From Aurantimonas coralicida_A (lineage in GTDB: Bacteria > Pseudomonadota > Alphaproteobacteria > Rhizobiales > Rhizobiaceae), in the NCBI RefSeq assembly GCF_036016755.1, contig NZ_JAYXIH010000020.1:1-64000 (forward strand): 64,000 bases of DNA. The letters are read 5' to 3'. How positions within the stretch are numbered: the stretch's first letter is position 1; each line of letters starts with the position of its first letter. The notes beneath the pieces were generated by a model. That model was not told the DNA's origin. It did no database searches and worked only from the letters and a program-made list of their open reading frames with translations. Position numbers and translations under genes: made by a program. Of the stretch, positions 33,256 to 42,632 are shown one piece after another.

Positions 33256-34233
33256 ATGAAATATCTAAAGCAGTGCCTGGCCATGTCGGCGGCAATGGGC
33301 GTCGCTCTATCCGCGCAGGCGGCAGCGGCCGAGACCGTCCTCAAATTCGCGCATGTCTATGAAGAGAGCGAGCCTTATCACACTTGCGCCGTGGCCGCGT
33401 CGGACAAGCTGAAGGCCGCGACCGAAGACCGGTATTCGATCGAAGTGTTCCCGGCCTCCTCGCTCGGCAAGGAAGTCGACATCAACGAAGGCCTTGGGCT
33501 CGGAACGGTGGATATCATCTACACGGGCCAGCTCTTTGCCGGACGCGCCTACGGGCCGATCGCCATCGGCGGCGCACCGTTCATGTTCCGCGATTACGAT
33601 CACTGGGACAAATACCGCAATTCCGACCTGTTCAAGGAACTCGCCGAGGGCTATCGAGAGGCGAGCGGCAATCATGTCGTCGCGACGACCTATTACGGCC
33701 AGCGGCACGTCACGTCGAACAAGCCGATCCTGAAGCCGGAAGACATGGCCGGCATGAAGATCCGCGTGCCGAACGCCCCGCTCTACATGATGTTTCCCAA
33801 GGCCGTCGGCGCCAACCCGACGCCGATCGCCTTCGCCGAGGTCTATCTCGCTCTGCAGCAGGGCACGGTCGACGGGCAGGAAAATCCGCTGCCGACCATC
33901 CAAGCGAAGAAGTTCTACGAGGTCCAGTCGAACATCAACCTGACCGGACACATCAACGACGCGCTGTTGACCATCGTCGGTGGCCCGACCTGGGACCAAA
34001 TGGACGAGGCCGACCAGACCGCCCTCACCCAGGTTCTGACGGAAACCGCCGACTGCGCCACCGCGCAGGTGCGCGAGAAGGAAGCCGAGCTCGCGGCATG
34101 GTTCGAGGAGCAGGGTGTGACGGTCAACAAGGTCGACATCACGCCGTTCCGCGAAGCCACGATGAAGCTTCACAATGGCGAGGACGCCACCTGGGACCAG
34201 GAGACCTACGACAAGCTCCAGGCGATCAAGTAA
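33256..34233 (+). CDS. TRAP transporter solute-binding protein (DctP family)
   Basis: 325 residues with a Sec signal peptide (cleavage after AQAAAA, residue about 25). LKFAHVYEESEPYH, FPASSLGKEVDINEGLGLGTVDI, and the ligand-site region GMKIRVPNAPLYMMFPKAVGANPTPIAFAEVYLALQQGTVDGQENP with the conserved Arg that pairs with a carboxylate. It should bind a sugar acid in the periplasm. Strong AGGGAGGA site. First of dctP-Q-M. Confidence 0.92.
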   Translation: MKYLKQCLAMSAAMGVALSAQAAAAETVLKFAHVYEESEPYHTCAVAASDKLKAATEDRYSIEVFPASSLGKEVDINEGLGLGTVDIIYTGQLFAGRAYGPIAIGGAPFMFRDYDHWDKYRNSDLFKELAEGYREASGNHVVATTYYGQRHVTSNKPILKPEDMAGMKIRVPNAPLYMMFPKAVGANPTPIAFAEVYLALQQGTVDGQENPLPTIQAKKFYEVQSNINLTGHINDALLTIVGGPTWDQMDEADQTALTQVLTETADCATAQVREKEAELAAWFEEQGVTVNKVDITPFREATMKLHNGEDATWDQETYDKLQAIK

Positions 34234-34306
34234 GCCCTGACACTCAGGCAGCTATGTCGGGCGGCCCCGTTGCCGCCCGGCCTTTGTGCGATTCCCGGAG
34301 ACCGTC

Positions 34307-34888
34307 ATGGCATCCATGCCCACAGACAATGATCCGAGCCCGGCAATCCGGGCCGAAGCGCCGAGCCCGCTCACCGATCAGCCGATCGACCTGTCGGACA
34401 TTCGCTGGAGCGACGGGCTGATCCTGTTCGTCTTCTGGCTGCTGGCCTTCGTCGTTTTTCTGCAGTTCTTCACGCGCTACGTGCTCAACGACTCCCTCGG
34501 CTGGACCGAAGAGATCGCCCGGTTCCTGCTGATCGCCGTGACCTTCATCGGCTCGGTCATGGCCGCGCGCAAGCAGAGCCATATCGCCGTCGAACTGATC
34601 TACCGCTATCTGGCGCGGCCCGTTCGCTTCGCGCTGCAGATCTTCGTCGATTGCGTCAGTCTTGCCTTCTATGTGGCGATGGGCTGGTTCTGCACGCAGC
34701 TCGCCCAGAAAACCCAGCAGATGATGGTGTCGATCGACGTGCCGAAATCGCTGGTCTACTGGGGCGTCGCCATCTGCTTCGGCTTCATGGCGATCTACGC
34801 CCTTGTGGCGCTGGTGGGGCATCTCAAGACCGGAACCAGCCGGCTGATCGATCCGGAGCGTTTTGCTCCAACGACCGCGGGCCTTTGA
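34307..34888 (+). CDS. TRAP transporter small permease (DctQ family)
   Basis: 193 residues with four membrane helices (ILFVFWLLAFVVFLQFFTRYVL; IARFLLIAVTFIGSVMAAR; a long central one; SLVYWGVAICFGFMAIYALVALV). The W-T-E-E-I-A-R-F motif and ARKQSHIAVELI are DctQ hallmarks. Start ATG 34307 has GGAG upstream. Works with DctM in Na+-driven uptake. A 100-base gap separates it from dctM. Confidence 0.9.
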   Translation: MASMPTDNDPSPAIRAEAPSPLTDQPIDLSDIRWSDGLILFVFWLLAFVVFLQFFTRYVLNDSLGWTEEIARFLLIAVTFIGSVMAARKQSHIAVELIYRYLARPVRFALQIFVDCVSLAFYVAMGWFCTQLAQKTQQMMVSIDVPKSLVYWGVAICFGFMAIYALVALVGHLKTGTSRLIDPERFAPTTAGL

Positions 34889-34988
34889 CGCCGGTGCCGA
34901 ACGCACCTTCTCTCCTCATCCTCTCCGCGACCGCAGCCGGCACCTGCCGGCGATTTGGGGTCGCGCATCCTGGAACCGGTCCGTCCCG

Positions 34989-36269
34989 ATGCTGCTGATC
35001 TCCCTCTTCGTCCTTGTGCTGGTCCTGATCATGGTGGGCGTGCCGGTGGCGATCGCGCTCGCCGGCTCCTCGGCGATGTTCATCCTGATCGAAGGGCGCG
35101 TGCCCGACGTGGTGGTCATCCACCGCATGATCAACGGCGTCGATTCCTTTCCGCTGCTCGCCATCCCCTTCTTCATCCTGGCCGGCAATCTGATGAACAC
35201 CTCCGGCATCACCGAGCGGATCTTCGATTTCGCTAAAGCCATCTTCGGCTGGATGCGCGGCGGCCTCGGCCACGTCAATGTCGGCGCCTCGGTGATCTTC
35301 GCCGGCATGTCCGGCGCGGCAGTCGCCGACGCCGGCGGCCTCGGCGCCATCGAGATCAAGGCAATGCGCGACGCCAATTACGATCCCGGCTTTGCCGTCG
35401 GCATTACCGCCGCCTCCTCGACGATCGGGCCGATCATCCCGCCGTCGCTGCCGATGGTCATCTACGGCGTCGTCGCCGGCGCCTCGATCGGCCAGCTCTT
35501 CGCCGCCGGTTTCGTGCCCGGCCTGCTGATGGCCGTGTCGCTGATGGTGATGATCGCGCTCTATGCGCGCTGGCGGAAATATCCGATCGACCAAGCCTTC
35601 AGTTTCACGGTCCTCTGGTCCACCTTCAAACGCGCCTTCCTGTCGCTACTGACCCCGCTGATCATCGTCGGCGGCATCCTGTCGGGCGCCTTCACGCCGA
35701 CCGAGGCGGCGATCGCCGCCTGTGCCTGGGCGATGATCCTCGGCCTGTTCGTCTACCGGACGCTGACGCTGAAACGCTTCCTGCGGGTCTCCTTCGACAC
35801 GATCGAGACGACGTCGGTGGTGCTGTTCATTGTCGCCGCCGCGTCGATCTTCGCCTGGATTCTCACCTCGAACCGGGCGCCGGAGCAGTTTGCCGCGTTG
35901 ATCCTGACGATCTCCGACAATCCGTGGATCGTGCTGCTGCTGATCAACCTGATCCTGCTTGTCGTCGGCTGTTTCCTGGAGACGGTGGCGGCGATCACTA
36001 TCCTGACGCCGGTGCTCTTGCCGATCGCCATCAAGATGGGCATCGACCCAGTGCATTTCGGCGTAATCATGGTGCTCAATCTGATGATCGGGCTGCTGAC
36101 GCCGCCGATCGGCATGGTTCTCTATGTGCTGTCACGGGTTTCCGGCGTTCCGTTCGAGCGTTGCGTGACCGCGACCGCACCCTTTCTCATACCGCTGTTC
36201 GCCGTCTTGCTTCTGATCACTTTCGTGCCGGCGCTGACCATGTGGCTGCCGACGCTGATCTATCGCTGA
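34989..36269 (+). CDS. TRAP transporter large permease (DctM family)
   Basis: 426 residues with about 12-13 membrane segments. LLAIPFFILAGNLMNTSGITERIFDFAKAIFGWMRGGLGHVNVGASVIFAGMSGAAVADAGGLG and GITAASSTIGPIIPPSLPMVIYG are the DctM signature stretches; PPIGMVLYVLSRVSGVPFE near the end. The start ATG 34989 is preferred by comparison with the family. Its last 53 bases overlap tail-to-tail with the LysR gene. Confidence 0.93.
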   Translation: MLLISLFVLVLVLIMVGVPVAIALAGSSAMFILIEGRVPDVVVIHRMINGVDSFPLLAIPFFILAGNLMNTSGITERIFDFAKAIFGWMRGGLGHVNVGASVIFAGMSGAAVADAGGLGAIEIKAMRDANYDPGFAVGITAASSTIGPIIPPSLPMVIYGVVAGASIGQLFAAGFVPGLLMAVSLMVMIALYARWRKYPIDQAFSFTVLWSTFKRAFLSLLTPLIIVGGILSGAFTPTEAAIAACAWAMILGLFVYRTLTLKRFLRVSFDTIETTSVVLFIVAAASIFAWILTSNRAPEQFAALILTISDNPWIVLLLINLILLVVGCFLETVAAITILTPVLLPIAIKMGIDPVHFGVIMVLNLMIGLLTPPIGMVLYVLSRVSGVPFERCVTATAPFLIPLFAVLLLITFVPALTMWLPTLIYR

Positions 36270-37185
36270 CGATCTGTAGCGCTGGCCGTTCGCACCGCCA
36301 GACGGCGCGGACGGTATCGATGAAGGCCTGGGCGATGTCGCTGGTGCGCCGGTTCTTCGGTGAGAGCAGTTCGAAGGCGCAAACATAACCGATCTCGGCC
36401 GGGCGGACGGGACGCAGTTCGCCGGCCTCAACCTCCTGGCGGACATAGTGATCCGGCAACAGGCCGATGAAGCGGCCGGAGCGGATCAGGATCAGCTGCG
36501 GCTCGATCTGATACACCGTTGCCTCGACTCGCCAGTCGATCTGCCGCAATGAGTCCTCGTCACGCCAATAGCCCCGATGCACGAACGGCAGAGCGGCGAG
36601 CCGCGCGTCAGTCAGTTCGGCATCCGGCGTGCCGAAATCGGGATGGCTTCGGCCGCAATAGAGGCTGTGCCGCTCCTCGTAGAGGCGATCATATTCGATC
36701 CCCTCGATGCGGCTGCGATAGCTGCCGATGGCGCAATGGTAGAGTCCGTCGGCCACCTTCTGCTGCATGTCCTGCGGCCGCTCCTGGACCAGAACGAGTT
36801 TCACCTGCGGCGCCACGCGGCCGAATTCGGCGACCACGTCGGCGAGGCGGTTGGCCGGGTCGCTGGCGATGGCGTCGAGGATGCCGATGCGCAGTTCGCC
36901 CTTCAGCTCGCCCCGCACCGAGGCAACGTCGGCGGTGAAATCCTGTAGGGCCTTTTCGAGCAGTCGCGCGGACTCATAGGCGGCGCGCCCCTTTTCCGTT
37001 AGCCGAAAGCCGCCACGGCCGCGTTGGCAGAGCGTGAAGCCGAGCCGTTGCTCGAGCGCCGTCATGTGGTTGCTGATGGTCGACTGGCTGATGTTTAGCT
37101 CGGTCTCTGCCGCCGCGAAACCGCCATTGCGGACGACCGCGTCGAAGACCTTGAGCAATCGCAGGTCACTCCCAGAAACACGCAT
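36217..37185 (-). CDS. LysR family transcriptional regulator
   Basis: About 322 residues. N-terminal helix-turn-helix LRLLKVFDAVVRNGGFAAAETELNISQSTISNHMTALEQRLGFTLCQRGRGGFRLTEKG (residues about 9-66), then a periplasmic-binding-like effector domain (90-300). Start ATG 37185. It is divergent from the guanidino operon at 37330 and is the natural regulator of it; an inverted repeat CATTG-N8-CAATG lies 15 bases before its start. Its 3' end overlaps the end of dctM on the other strand. Confidence 0.88.
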   Translation of the reverse strand: MRVSGSDLRLLKVFDAVVRNGGFAAAETELNISQSTISNHMTALEQRLGFTLCQRGRGGFRLTEKGRAAYESARLLEKALQDFTADVASVRGELKGELRIGILDAIASDPANRLADVVAEFGRVAPQVKLVLVQERPQDMQQKVADGLYHCAIGSYRSRIEGIEYDRLYEERHSLYCGRSHPDFGTPDAELTDARLAALPFVHRGYWRDEDSLRQIDWRVEATVYQIEPQLILIRSGRFIGLLPDHYVRQEVEAGELRPVRPAEIGYVCAFELLSPKNRRTSDIAQAFIDTVRAVWRCERPALQIVSDRSASAATWSAPARK

Positions 37186-37199
37186 ACCCACCCGTCTCA

Positions 37200-37217
37200 C
37201 ATTGATTTTTACCAATG
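37200..37217. promoter_or_regulatory. Putative LysR-type operator CATTG-N8-CAATG
   Basis: An inverted repeat with T-rich spacer in the divergent region between the LysR gene and the aminotransferase operon. Its size and position fit the T-N11-A type recognition box through which LysR proteins control themselves and a divergent operon. Confidence 0.5.
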
Positions 37218-37329
37218 TCAGGATTGATAGTGCGTTATGTCATGGCACGTCCAGCCCCCTTCAAATGTCCGGGGAGAAGGCGAAGGGCCATAGTGAGCAA
37301 ACTATGGGCAACCGGGGGAGGATCCGACG

Positions 37330-38577
37330 CTGGCTGAGCATGAAGACGGTTTCGCGTCGCCACGATCGAATCCGCTGCTTGCCGCCGTCACCGCGCCACC
37401 GATCGCGCGGGCCGGCCGTTGGATCGAATCCTACGACGGCGCCCATGGCGCCATGATCGATTGCAGCCAGGCGGTTCCCGATCACGCGCCACCGGCCGAA
37501 TTCGCCGACCGCCTCGCCGTCGCGGCCGCTTCCCCAACGGCGGCATGCTATGGCGACATCCTCGGCGACCAAGCATTACGAGCGGCCTATGCCGTACATG
37601 TCTCGCGCCTTTACGACAGCGAGATAGCCGCATCCCGCATTGCCATCACCGCCGGCTGCAACCAGGCCTTCTTCGCGGCGATGCTGGGCGTCGCCCAGGC
37701 CGGCGATGCCGTGATCCTGCCGGCGCCCTGGTACTTCAATCACAAGATGACGCTGGAGATGCTCGGCATCGAGGCACGCGCGCTGCCGTTGCAAGCGGAA
37801 ACCGGCTTTCTGCCATGCCCAAACGAGGTCGAGGCGCTGATCGACGGCCGCTGCCGCGCCCTCGTTCTCGTCTCCCCCAACAATCCGGCCGGCGCGGTCT
37901 ATCCGCCCGAGCTGTTGACCGAACTGTTGGGCGTCTGCGTCCGCCGTGGACTCACGCTGGTGCTCGACGAGACCTATCGCGATTTCCTGGCGCCCGAGAC
38001 CGGCGCGCCGCATCGCCTGTTCGACAGGACCGCCGCGCGCGAGCATCTCGTCAGCCTCTATTCCTTCTCCAAATCCTACGCGATTCCCGGTCACCGGGTC
38101 GGTGCGATGATCGCCGGACCCAGCTTCATCGACCAGATGGAAAAGGTCATCGACTGCGTGCAGATCTGCGCGCCACGGCCGGCGCAAGCGGCCCTGCCCT
38201 GGGCAATCCCCGCGCTCGCCGGCTGGCGGGACGACAACCGCCACGAGATCGCGAAACGTGCTGATGTTTTCCGGGCCGAGATCGGCCGGCTCGATGGCTG
38301 GACGCTCGAACAGATCGGCGCCTATTTCGCCTATGTCCGGCATCCCTATCGCGGCCTGTCGGGGGAATCGGTCGCCGAGGCGCTGATGCGTAATCTCGGC
38401 GTGCTGGTGCTGCCGGGCAGCTTCTTCGGCCCTTCCCAGGAAGACCATCTGCGGATTGCCTTCGCCAATGTCCCGGTGGACCGGATCCGCGAATTGGCGC
38501 GCCGGCTGGCGCTCGGTCTTGCCGGGGGCTTGCGGGCGGACGACCCAACCCATGCGACGAGGACAGCCCATGGATAG
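37330..38577 (+). CDS. PLP-dependent aminotransferase class I/II (apparent CTG start)
   Basis: About 415 residues if started at 37330. CYGDILGDQALRAAYAVHVSRLY, ITAGCNQAFFAAM, LVSPNNPAGAVYPPELL, VLDETYRDF and the PLP lysine in SLYSFSKSYAIPGHRVG are present. The first ATG, 37453, would cut off the stretch NPLLAAVTAPPIARAGRWIESYDGAHGAMIDCSQAVP, which belongs to this family. Between that and the upstream stop there is no ATG, GTG or TTG in frame, only a CTG at 37330 placed eight bases after GGGGGAGG. First gene of the guanidino operon; may remove an amino group from arginine or a relative. Confidence 0.82.
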   Translation: MAEHEDGFASPRSNPLLAAVTAPPIARAGRWIESYDGAHGAMIDCSQAVPDHAPPAEFADRLAVAAASPTAACYGDILGDQALRAAYAVHVSRLYDSEIAASRIAITAGCNQAFFAAMLGVAQAGDAVILPAPWYFNHKMTLEMLGIEARALPLQAETGFLPCPNEVEALIDGRCRALVLVSPNNPAGAVYPPELLTELLGVCVRRGLTLVLDETYRDFLAPETGAPHRLFDRTAAREHLVSLYSFSKSYAIPGHRVGAMIAGPSFIDQMEKVIDCVQICAPRPAQAALPWAIPALAGWRDDNRHEIAKRADVFRAEIGRLDGWTLEQIGAYFAYVRHPYRGLSGESVAEALMRNLGVLVLPGSFFGPSQEDHLRIAFANVPVDRIRELARRLALGLAGGLRADDPTHATRTAHG

Positions 38578-39652
38578 CGAAAAACTCGACGCGCTGCGCC
38601 AGCGCTTTGCCGGCGATAACGAGCGGACGATCCACGACGCCGGCTTCGCGGCCGTCGCGGCCAAGTTGTTCGACCCGAAAGGCACGCGCGTCGCGCCCTA
38701 TGCCGGCCTGCCGACGCTGCTCGACATGCCGTTCCGCGCCGTCAACTGGTCGGCACCGGATCTTGCCGGCCTCGACGTCGCGTTGATCGGCGTGCCGATG
38801 GATCTCGGCGTCACCAACCGCAACGGCAGCCGCTTCGGCCCACGGGTGATGCGCGCTATGGAACGGGTCGGCCCCTACAATCATGTGCTGAAGACCATGC
38901 CGGGCGCCGATCTCACGGTTGCGGATATCGGCGACGTGCCGTTTCGGAGCCGCTTCGATCTCGCGACATCACACGCTGACATCGAGGGGACCATCGCTGC
39001 GATCGTCGCCGCCGGAGTCGTGCCCCTCTCCGTCGGCGGCGATCATTCGATCACCCTGCCGATCCTGCGCGCCATCGGCCGCGGCAAACCGGTCGGCATG
39101 ATCCATATCGACGCCCATTGCGACACCTCGGGGCCGTTCGACGGCTGCAAGTTCCACCATGGCGGCCCGTTCCGGCAGGCCGTCCTGGAGGGCGTACTCG
39201 ACCCCGAACGCACCATCCAGATCGGCATCAGGGGCTCGTCGGAATATCTGTGGGAGTTCTCCTTCGAGTCCGGCATGACCGTCATCCACGCCGAGGAGAT
39301 CCCCGCGATGGGCATCGATGCCGTGATCGCCAAGGCGCGCGCGGTCGCCGGCGACGGACCGGTCTATGTCTCCTTCGACATCGACAGTCTCGACCCCGCT
39401 TTCGCGCCGGGAACCGGAACGCCGGAGATCGGCGGACTGACCACCCGCGAGGCGCAGGCGATCCTGCGCGGTCTCGCCGGGATCGACATGGTCGGCGGCG
39501 ACGTGGTCGAGGTCGCGCCGCAATATGACGCGACGACCAACACCGCCCATGCCGGGGCGCAGATGCTGTTCGAGCTTCTGAGCCTCGCGCCCTTTAACCC
39601 CGGTCGCCGCTTCATCACGACTGGCAGAACCAACCAAGGAGACAGAACATGA
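38570..39652 (+). CDS. Agmatinase/guanidinobutyrase-like ureohydrolase
   Basis: 360 residues of the arginase superfamily. GVPMDLGVTNRNGSRFGPRVMR, the Mn2+ ligands in GGDHSITLP, IHIDAHCDTS and VSFDIDSLDPAFAPGTGTPE, and GGDVVEVAPQYDATTNTAHAG. It should split a guanidino compound into an amine and urea. Members of this clade act on agmatine, 4-guanidinobutyrate or other guanidino acids; sequence does not decide which. Overlaps the aminotransferase gene by eight bases and the next gene by ATGA. Confidence 0.9.
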   Translation: MDSEKLDALRQRFAGDNERTIHDAGFAAVAAKLFDPKGTRVAPYAGLPTLLDMPFRAVNWSAPDLAGLDVALIGVPMDLGVTNRNGSRFGPRVMRAMERVGPYNHVLKTMPGADLTVADIGDVPFRSRFDLATSHADIEGTIAAIVAAGVVPLSVGGDHSITLPILRAIGRGKPVGMIHIDAHCDTSGPFDGCKFHHGGPFRQAVLEGVLDPERTIQIGIRGSSEYLWEFSFESGMTVIHAEEIPAMGIDAVIAKARAVAGDGPVYVSFDIDSLDPAFAPGTGTPEIGGLTTREAQAILRGLAGIDMVGGDVVEVAPQYDATTNTAHAGAQMLFELLSLAPFNPGRRFITTGRTNQGDRT

Positions 39653-40737
39653 CGACGCGATCCCCGTTCCTCATCAACCGTCGCACGCTCCTCGCCGGAG
39701 CGACGATGGCCGGCGCGAGTCTGGCCATGCCCTCCATTCTTCGGGCGCAGGACAAGTCCTTGAAGATCGGCGTTTACGGCGGTTACTTCAAAGATTCCTT
39801 CGACAAGAACATTTTCCCGGCCTTCACCGAAAAGACCGGCATCGCGGTCGAGAGCATCGCCGAGCCGACCGGCGAAGCCTGGCTCGTCCAGCTCGAACAG
39901 GCGGCGCGCGCCGGCGCAGCCCCCGCCGACGTCTCGATGATGTCCCAGGTGTCGATGCGCAAGGGACTGTCGACCGAGCTGTGGGCGCCCCTCGACACCG
40001 CCAAGATCACCAACTCAGATGCCGTGCTGCCCCCCTTCATTGTGGAGTACCCGGACGGCCGGGTCGCCGGCATCGGGGCGGTGGCCTGGTACATCACCCT
40101 CGTCACCAACACCGAGTCCTATCAGGATGCGCCGGAAAGCTGGGAAGCGTTCTGGGATCCGGCCAACAAGGAAAAGCTCGGGTTGCTGGCGCTGGTCTCC
40201 AACTCCTTCCTGCTGGAGGTGACGGCGAAGACCTTCTTCGGCGGCACCGATATCCTCGACACCGAGGAAGGCATCCTGAAGGTCATGGACAAGCTCGCCG
40301 AGCTGAAGCCGAACGTCCAGCTCTGGTACCGCGACGAGGCGCAGTTCGAGCAGGCGCTGAAGTCGGGCGAAATCCCGATGGGCCAGTATTATCATGATGT
40401 TACGGGGCTTGCCGCCGCCGACGGATTTCCGGTCCGATCCACCTTCCCGAAAGAGGGCGGCATTTCCGATTCCGGCTGCTGGGCGGTGACCAAGGCGTCC
40501 GAGAAACTCGATCTCGCCCATGAGTTCATCGACTACATGACGCAGCCGGAGATCCAGGCGCTGCTTGCCCGCAAGGTCGGCACCGCCCCGGTGATCAAGC
40601 GGGAACTGCTCGACCTCACCGACGAGGAGTTCGCCGCCGTCTCCTCCGAGATCGACCCGATCGTGCCCCGCTACGATCTCTATGTCGACAAGGCCGACTG
40701 GCTGAACCAGAAATGGACCGAGCTGATCGTCGGCTGA
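39649..40737 (+). CDS. ABC transporter substrate-binding protein, spermidine/putrescine type
   Basis: 362 residues. The N-terminus NRRTLLAGATMAGASLAMPSILRAQ is a Tat signal (twin Arg) with cleavage near residue 33. KIGVYGGYFKDSFDKNIFPAFTEKTGIAVE and the domain layout match SBP_bac_8 proteins of the PotD/AfuA class. It should deliver a cationic guanidino or polyamine-like ligand to the permeases. ATGA overlap with the ureohydrolase gene ties uptake and breakdown together. Confidence 0.88.
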   Translation: MTTRSPFLINRRTLLAGATMAGASLAMPSILRAQDKSLKIGVYGGYFKDSFDKNIFPAFTEKTGIAVESIAEPTGEAWLVQLEQAARAGAAPADVSMMSQVSMRKGLSTELWAPLDTAKITNSDAVLPPFIVEYPDGRVAGIGAVAWYITLVTNTESYQDAPESWEAFWDPANKEKLGLLALVSNSFLLEVTAKTFFGGTDILDTEEGILKVMDKLAELKPNVQLWYRDEAQFEQALKSGEIPMGQYYHDVTGLAAADGFPVRSTFPKEGGISDSGCWAVTKASEKLDLAHEFIDYMTQPEIQALLARKVGTAPVIKRELLDLTDEEFAAVSSEIDPIVPRYDLYVDKADWLNQKWTELIVG

Positions 40738-40803
40738 GCCCCCGCCCTCGCGAAATCGGCCGGTCGTCCTGGCGAGGACCGGCCCCATGACCGGACACAT
40801 GCG

Positions 40804-41775
40804 ATGAGCGGCCTCGAACTCGTCAATGTCACCAAGCGCTATGGCTCCATCGTCGCCGTCGACGACGCCATGCTGAACGTGCCGGCCGGCAGCTTCGTCT
40901 GCCTGCTCGGCCCGTCCGGCTGCGGCAAGACCACGCTGATGCGGATCGTCGCCGGACTGGAAACGCCGAGCGCCGGCGACGTGCGCTTCGACGGCGAGGC
41001 GATCGGCGACCGGCCCGTGCACAAGCGCGACTTCGGCATGGTGTTCCAGTCGCTGGCGCTGTTTCCGCATCTGACCGTCGGCGAGAACATCGCCTACCCG
41101 CTCAAGATCCGCCACCGGGGCAAGGCGGAACGCGAGGCGCGGGTGGCCGAGCTCCTCGACATGGTGCGACTTCCCGGCGTCGCCGATCGGGCAGTGTCGC
41201 AGCTCTCCGGCGGCCAGCGCCAGCGCGTTGCGATCGCCCGCGCGCTCGCCGTATCGCCGAAGCTGTTCCTGCTCGACGAGCCCTTGTCGGCGCTCGACGC
41301 CAAGCTGCGCGAGGCGATGCAAGTGGAACTGCGCCAGCTCCAGCAACGCCTCGGCGTCACCACCATCGTCGTCACCCACGACCAGCGCGAGGCGATGACC
41401 ATGGCCGACAAGATCGTCGTCATGAAGGGCGGGCGCATCCTGCAGATGGACCGGCCAATCGACATCTACCGCCGGCCGGTCGATCCCTTCGTGGCCGATT
41501 TCCTAGGCCAGACCAACCTTCTGACCGCCTCGGTCGAGGCGGGGACGGTGCATGTCGCCGGCGCGCCGATCCCCGGCCTCGCGGTGCCGGCCGGCCGGCG
41601 CACGGCAGAGATCTCCGTGCGGCCCGAAGACGTCTCGGTGCGGCCCGAAGGCGAGGCGCCGATCGCGGCGACGGTCGAATTCATCCGCGACATGGGCTCG
41701 GCGGTCGGCGACAAGGTCTCGCTCGGGCTCGACCCTCGGTCCATCGTCGTCTTTGCCGAAGGTGGGCGCGCATGA
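40804..41775 (+). CDS. ABC transporter ATP-binding protein (PotA-like, with TOBE domain)
   Basis: 323 residues. GPSGCGKTT (Walker A), VFQSLALFPHLTVGENIAYPL (Q-loop), LSGGQRQRVAIARAL (signature), LFLLDEPLSALDAKLRE (Walker B, D-loop), VTHDQREAMT (switch). After residue 235 comes a TOBE-type domain (ISVRPEDVSVRP). Powers the importer encoded around it. ATGA overlap with the next gene. Confidence 0.92.
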   Translation: MSGLELVNVTKRYGSIVAVDDAMLNVPAGSFVCLLGPSGCGKTTLMRIVAGLETPSAGDVRFDGEAIGDRPVHKRDFGMVFQSLALFPHLTVGENIAYPLKIRHRGKAEREARVAELLDMVRLPGVADRAVSQLSGGQRQRVAIARALAVSPKLFLLDEPLSALDAKLREAMQVELRQLQQRLGVTTIVVTHDQREAMTMADKIVVMKGGRILQMDRPIDIYRRPVDPFVADFLGQTNLLTASVEAGTVHVAGAPIPGLAVPAGRRTAEISVRPEDVSVRPEGEAPIAATVEFIRDMGSAVGDKVSLGLDPRSIVVFAEGGRA

Positions 41776-42632
41776 GCGCGGCGGTGATCGCCGGCAGACG
41801 CACGCGCGATCAGCTGCCGCTGGTCTTTCCGGCGCTGATGCTGTTCGCCTTCTTCGTCGTGCCCTTCGGGCTGATGATCGCGGTGTCGTTTTTCGAGCGG
41901 GTCCAGGGCGGGTTCTACGTGCCGGTCTTCACCACCGCGAATTACGCCCGCTTCCTCAGCCTGTTCTTCGGCGAGATCCTCCTGTTTTCGCTCGGCCTGT
42001 CGGCGCTGGTCTCGGGTATCTGCCTGACCGTCGGCGCCCCGTTCACCTATCTTCTGACCAGGCTGTCCCGACGCCGGCAGGTGCCGTGGCTGGTGGCGAT
42101 GCTCGCCGTCCTGTCGCTGTCTGAGGTGATCATCGGTTTCGCCTGGTCGACGCTGCTCAGCCGCACGGCGGGAGTATCAAATCTCTTCGCGGCGATTGGG
42201 CTGATGGATGGACCGGACGCCTGGAGCCCGAGTTTCGGCGCCGTCCTCGCCGGCATGGTCTATCAGGCGCTGCCCTATGCTGTGCTCGTACTCTACCCGT
42301 CCTTCTCCCGGCTCGATCCTTCGCTCGCCGAAGCCGCGCGCACCCTCGGCGCCTCGCCGATCCGTTCGTTTCTGACCGTCATCCTGCCGGCGATGCGCAC
42401 GACGTTGATCGCCACCTTCATCATCGTCTTCGTCTTCGCCCTCGGCGCCTATCTGCTGCCGCAGCTGCTCGGCCGGCCGCAGCACTGGACGCTGTCGGTG
42501 CTGATCACCGACCAGGCGATCTATCAGTCCAACATGCCATTTGCCGCGGCGATGGCGGTGTTCCTCGTCATCGCCAGCCTGCTGCTCGTCCTGTTGACGA
42601 CCGTGCTCGGCCACAAGGGGAAGACGGCATGA
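41772..42632 (+). CDS. ABC transporter permease (PotB-like)
   Basis: 286 residues, six membrane helices, with the EAA loop LAEAARTLGASPIRSFLTVILPAMRTTLIATFIIVF. First of the two permeases of the polyamine-type importer. Overlaps genes on both sides by ATGA, so the whole set is probably translated from one mRNA in fixed ratio. Confidence 0.91.
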   Translation: MSAAVIAGRRTRDQLPLVFPALMLFAFFVVPFGLMIAVSFFERVQGGFYVPVFTTANYARFLSLFFGEILLFSLGLSALVSGICLTVGAPFTYLLTRLSRRRQVPWLVAMLAVLSLSEVIIGFAWSTLLSRTAGVSNLFAAIGLMDGPDAWSPSFGAVLAGMVYQALPYAVLVLYPSFSRLDPSLAEAARTLGASPIRSFLTVILPAMRTTLIATFIIVFVFALGAYLLPQLLGRPQHWTLSVLITDQAIYQSNMPFAAAMAVFLVIASLLLVLLTTVLGHKGKTA

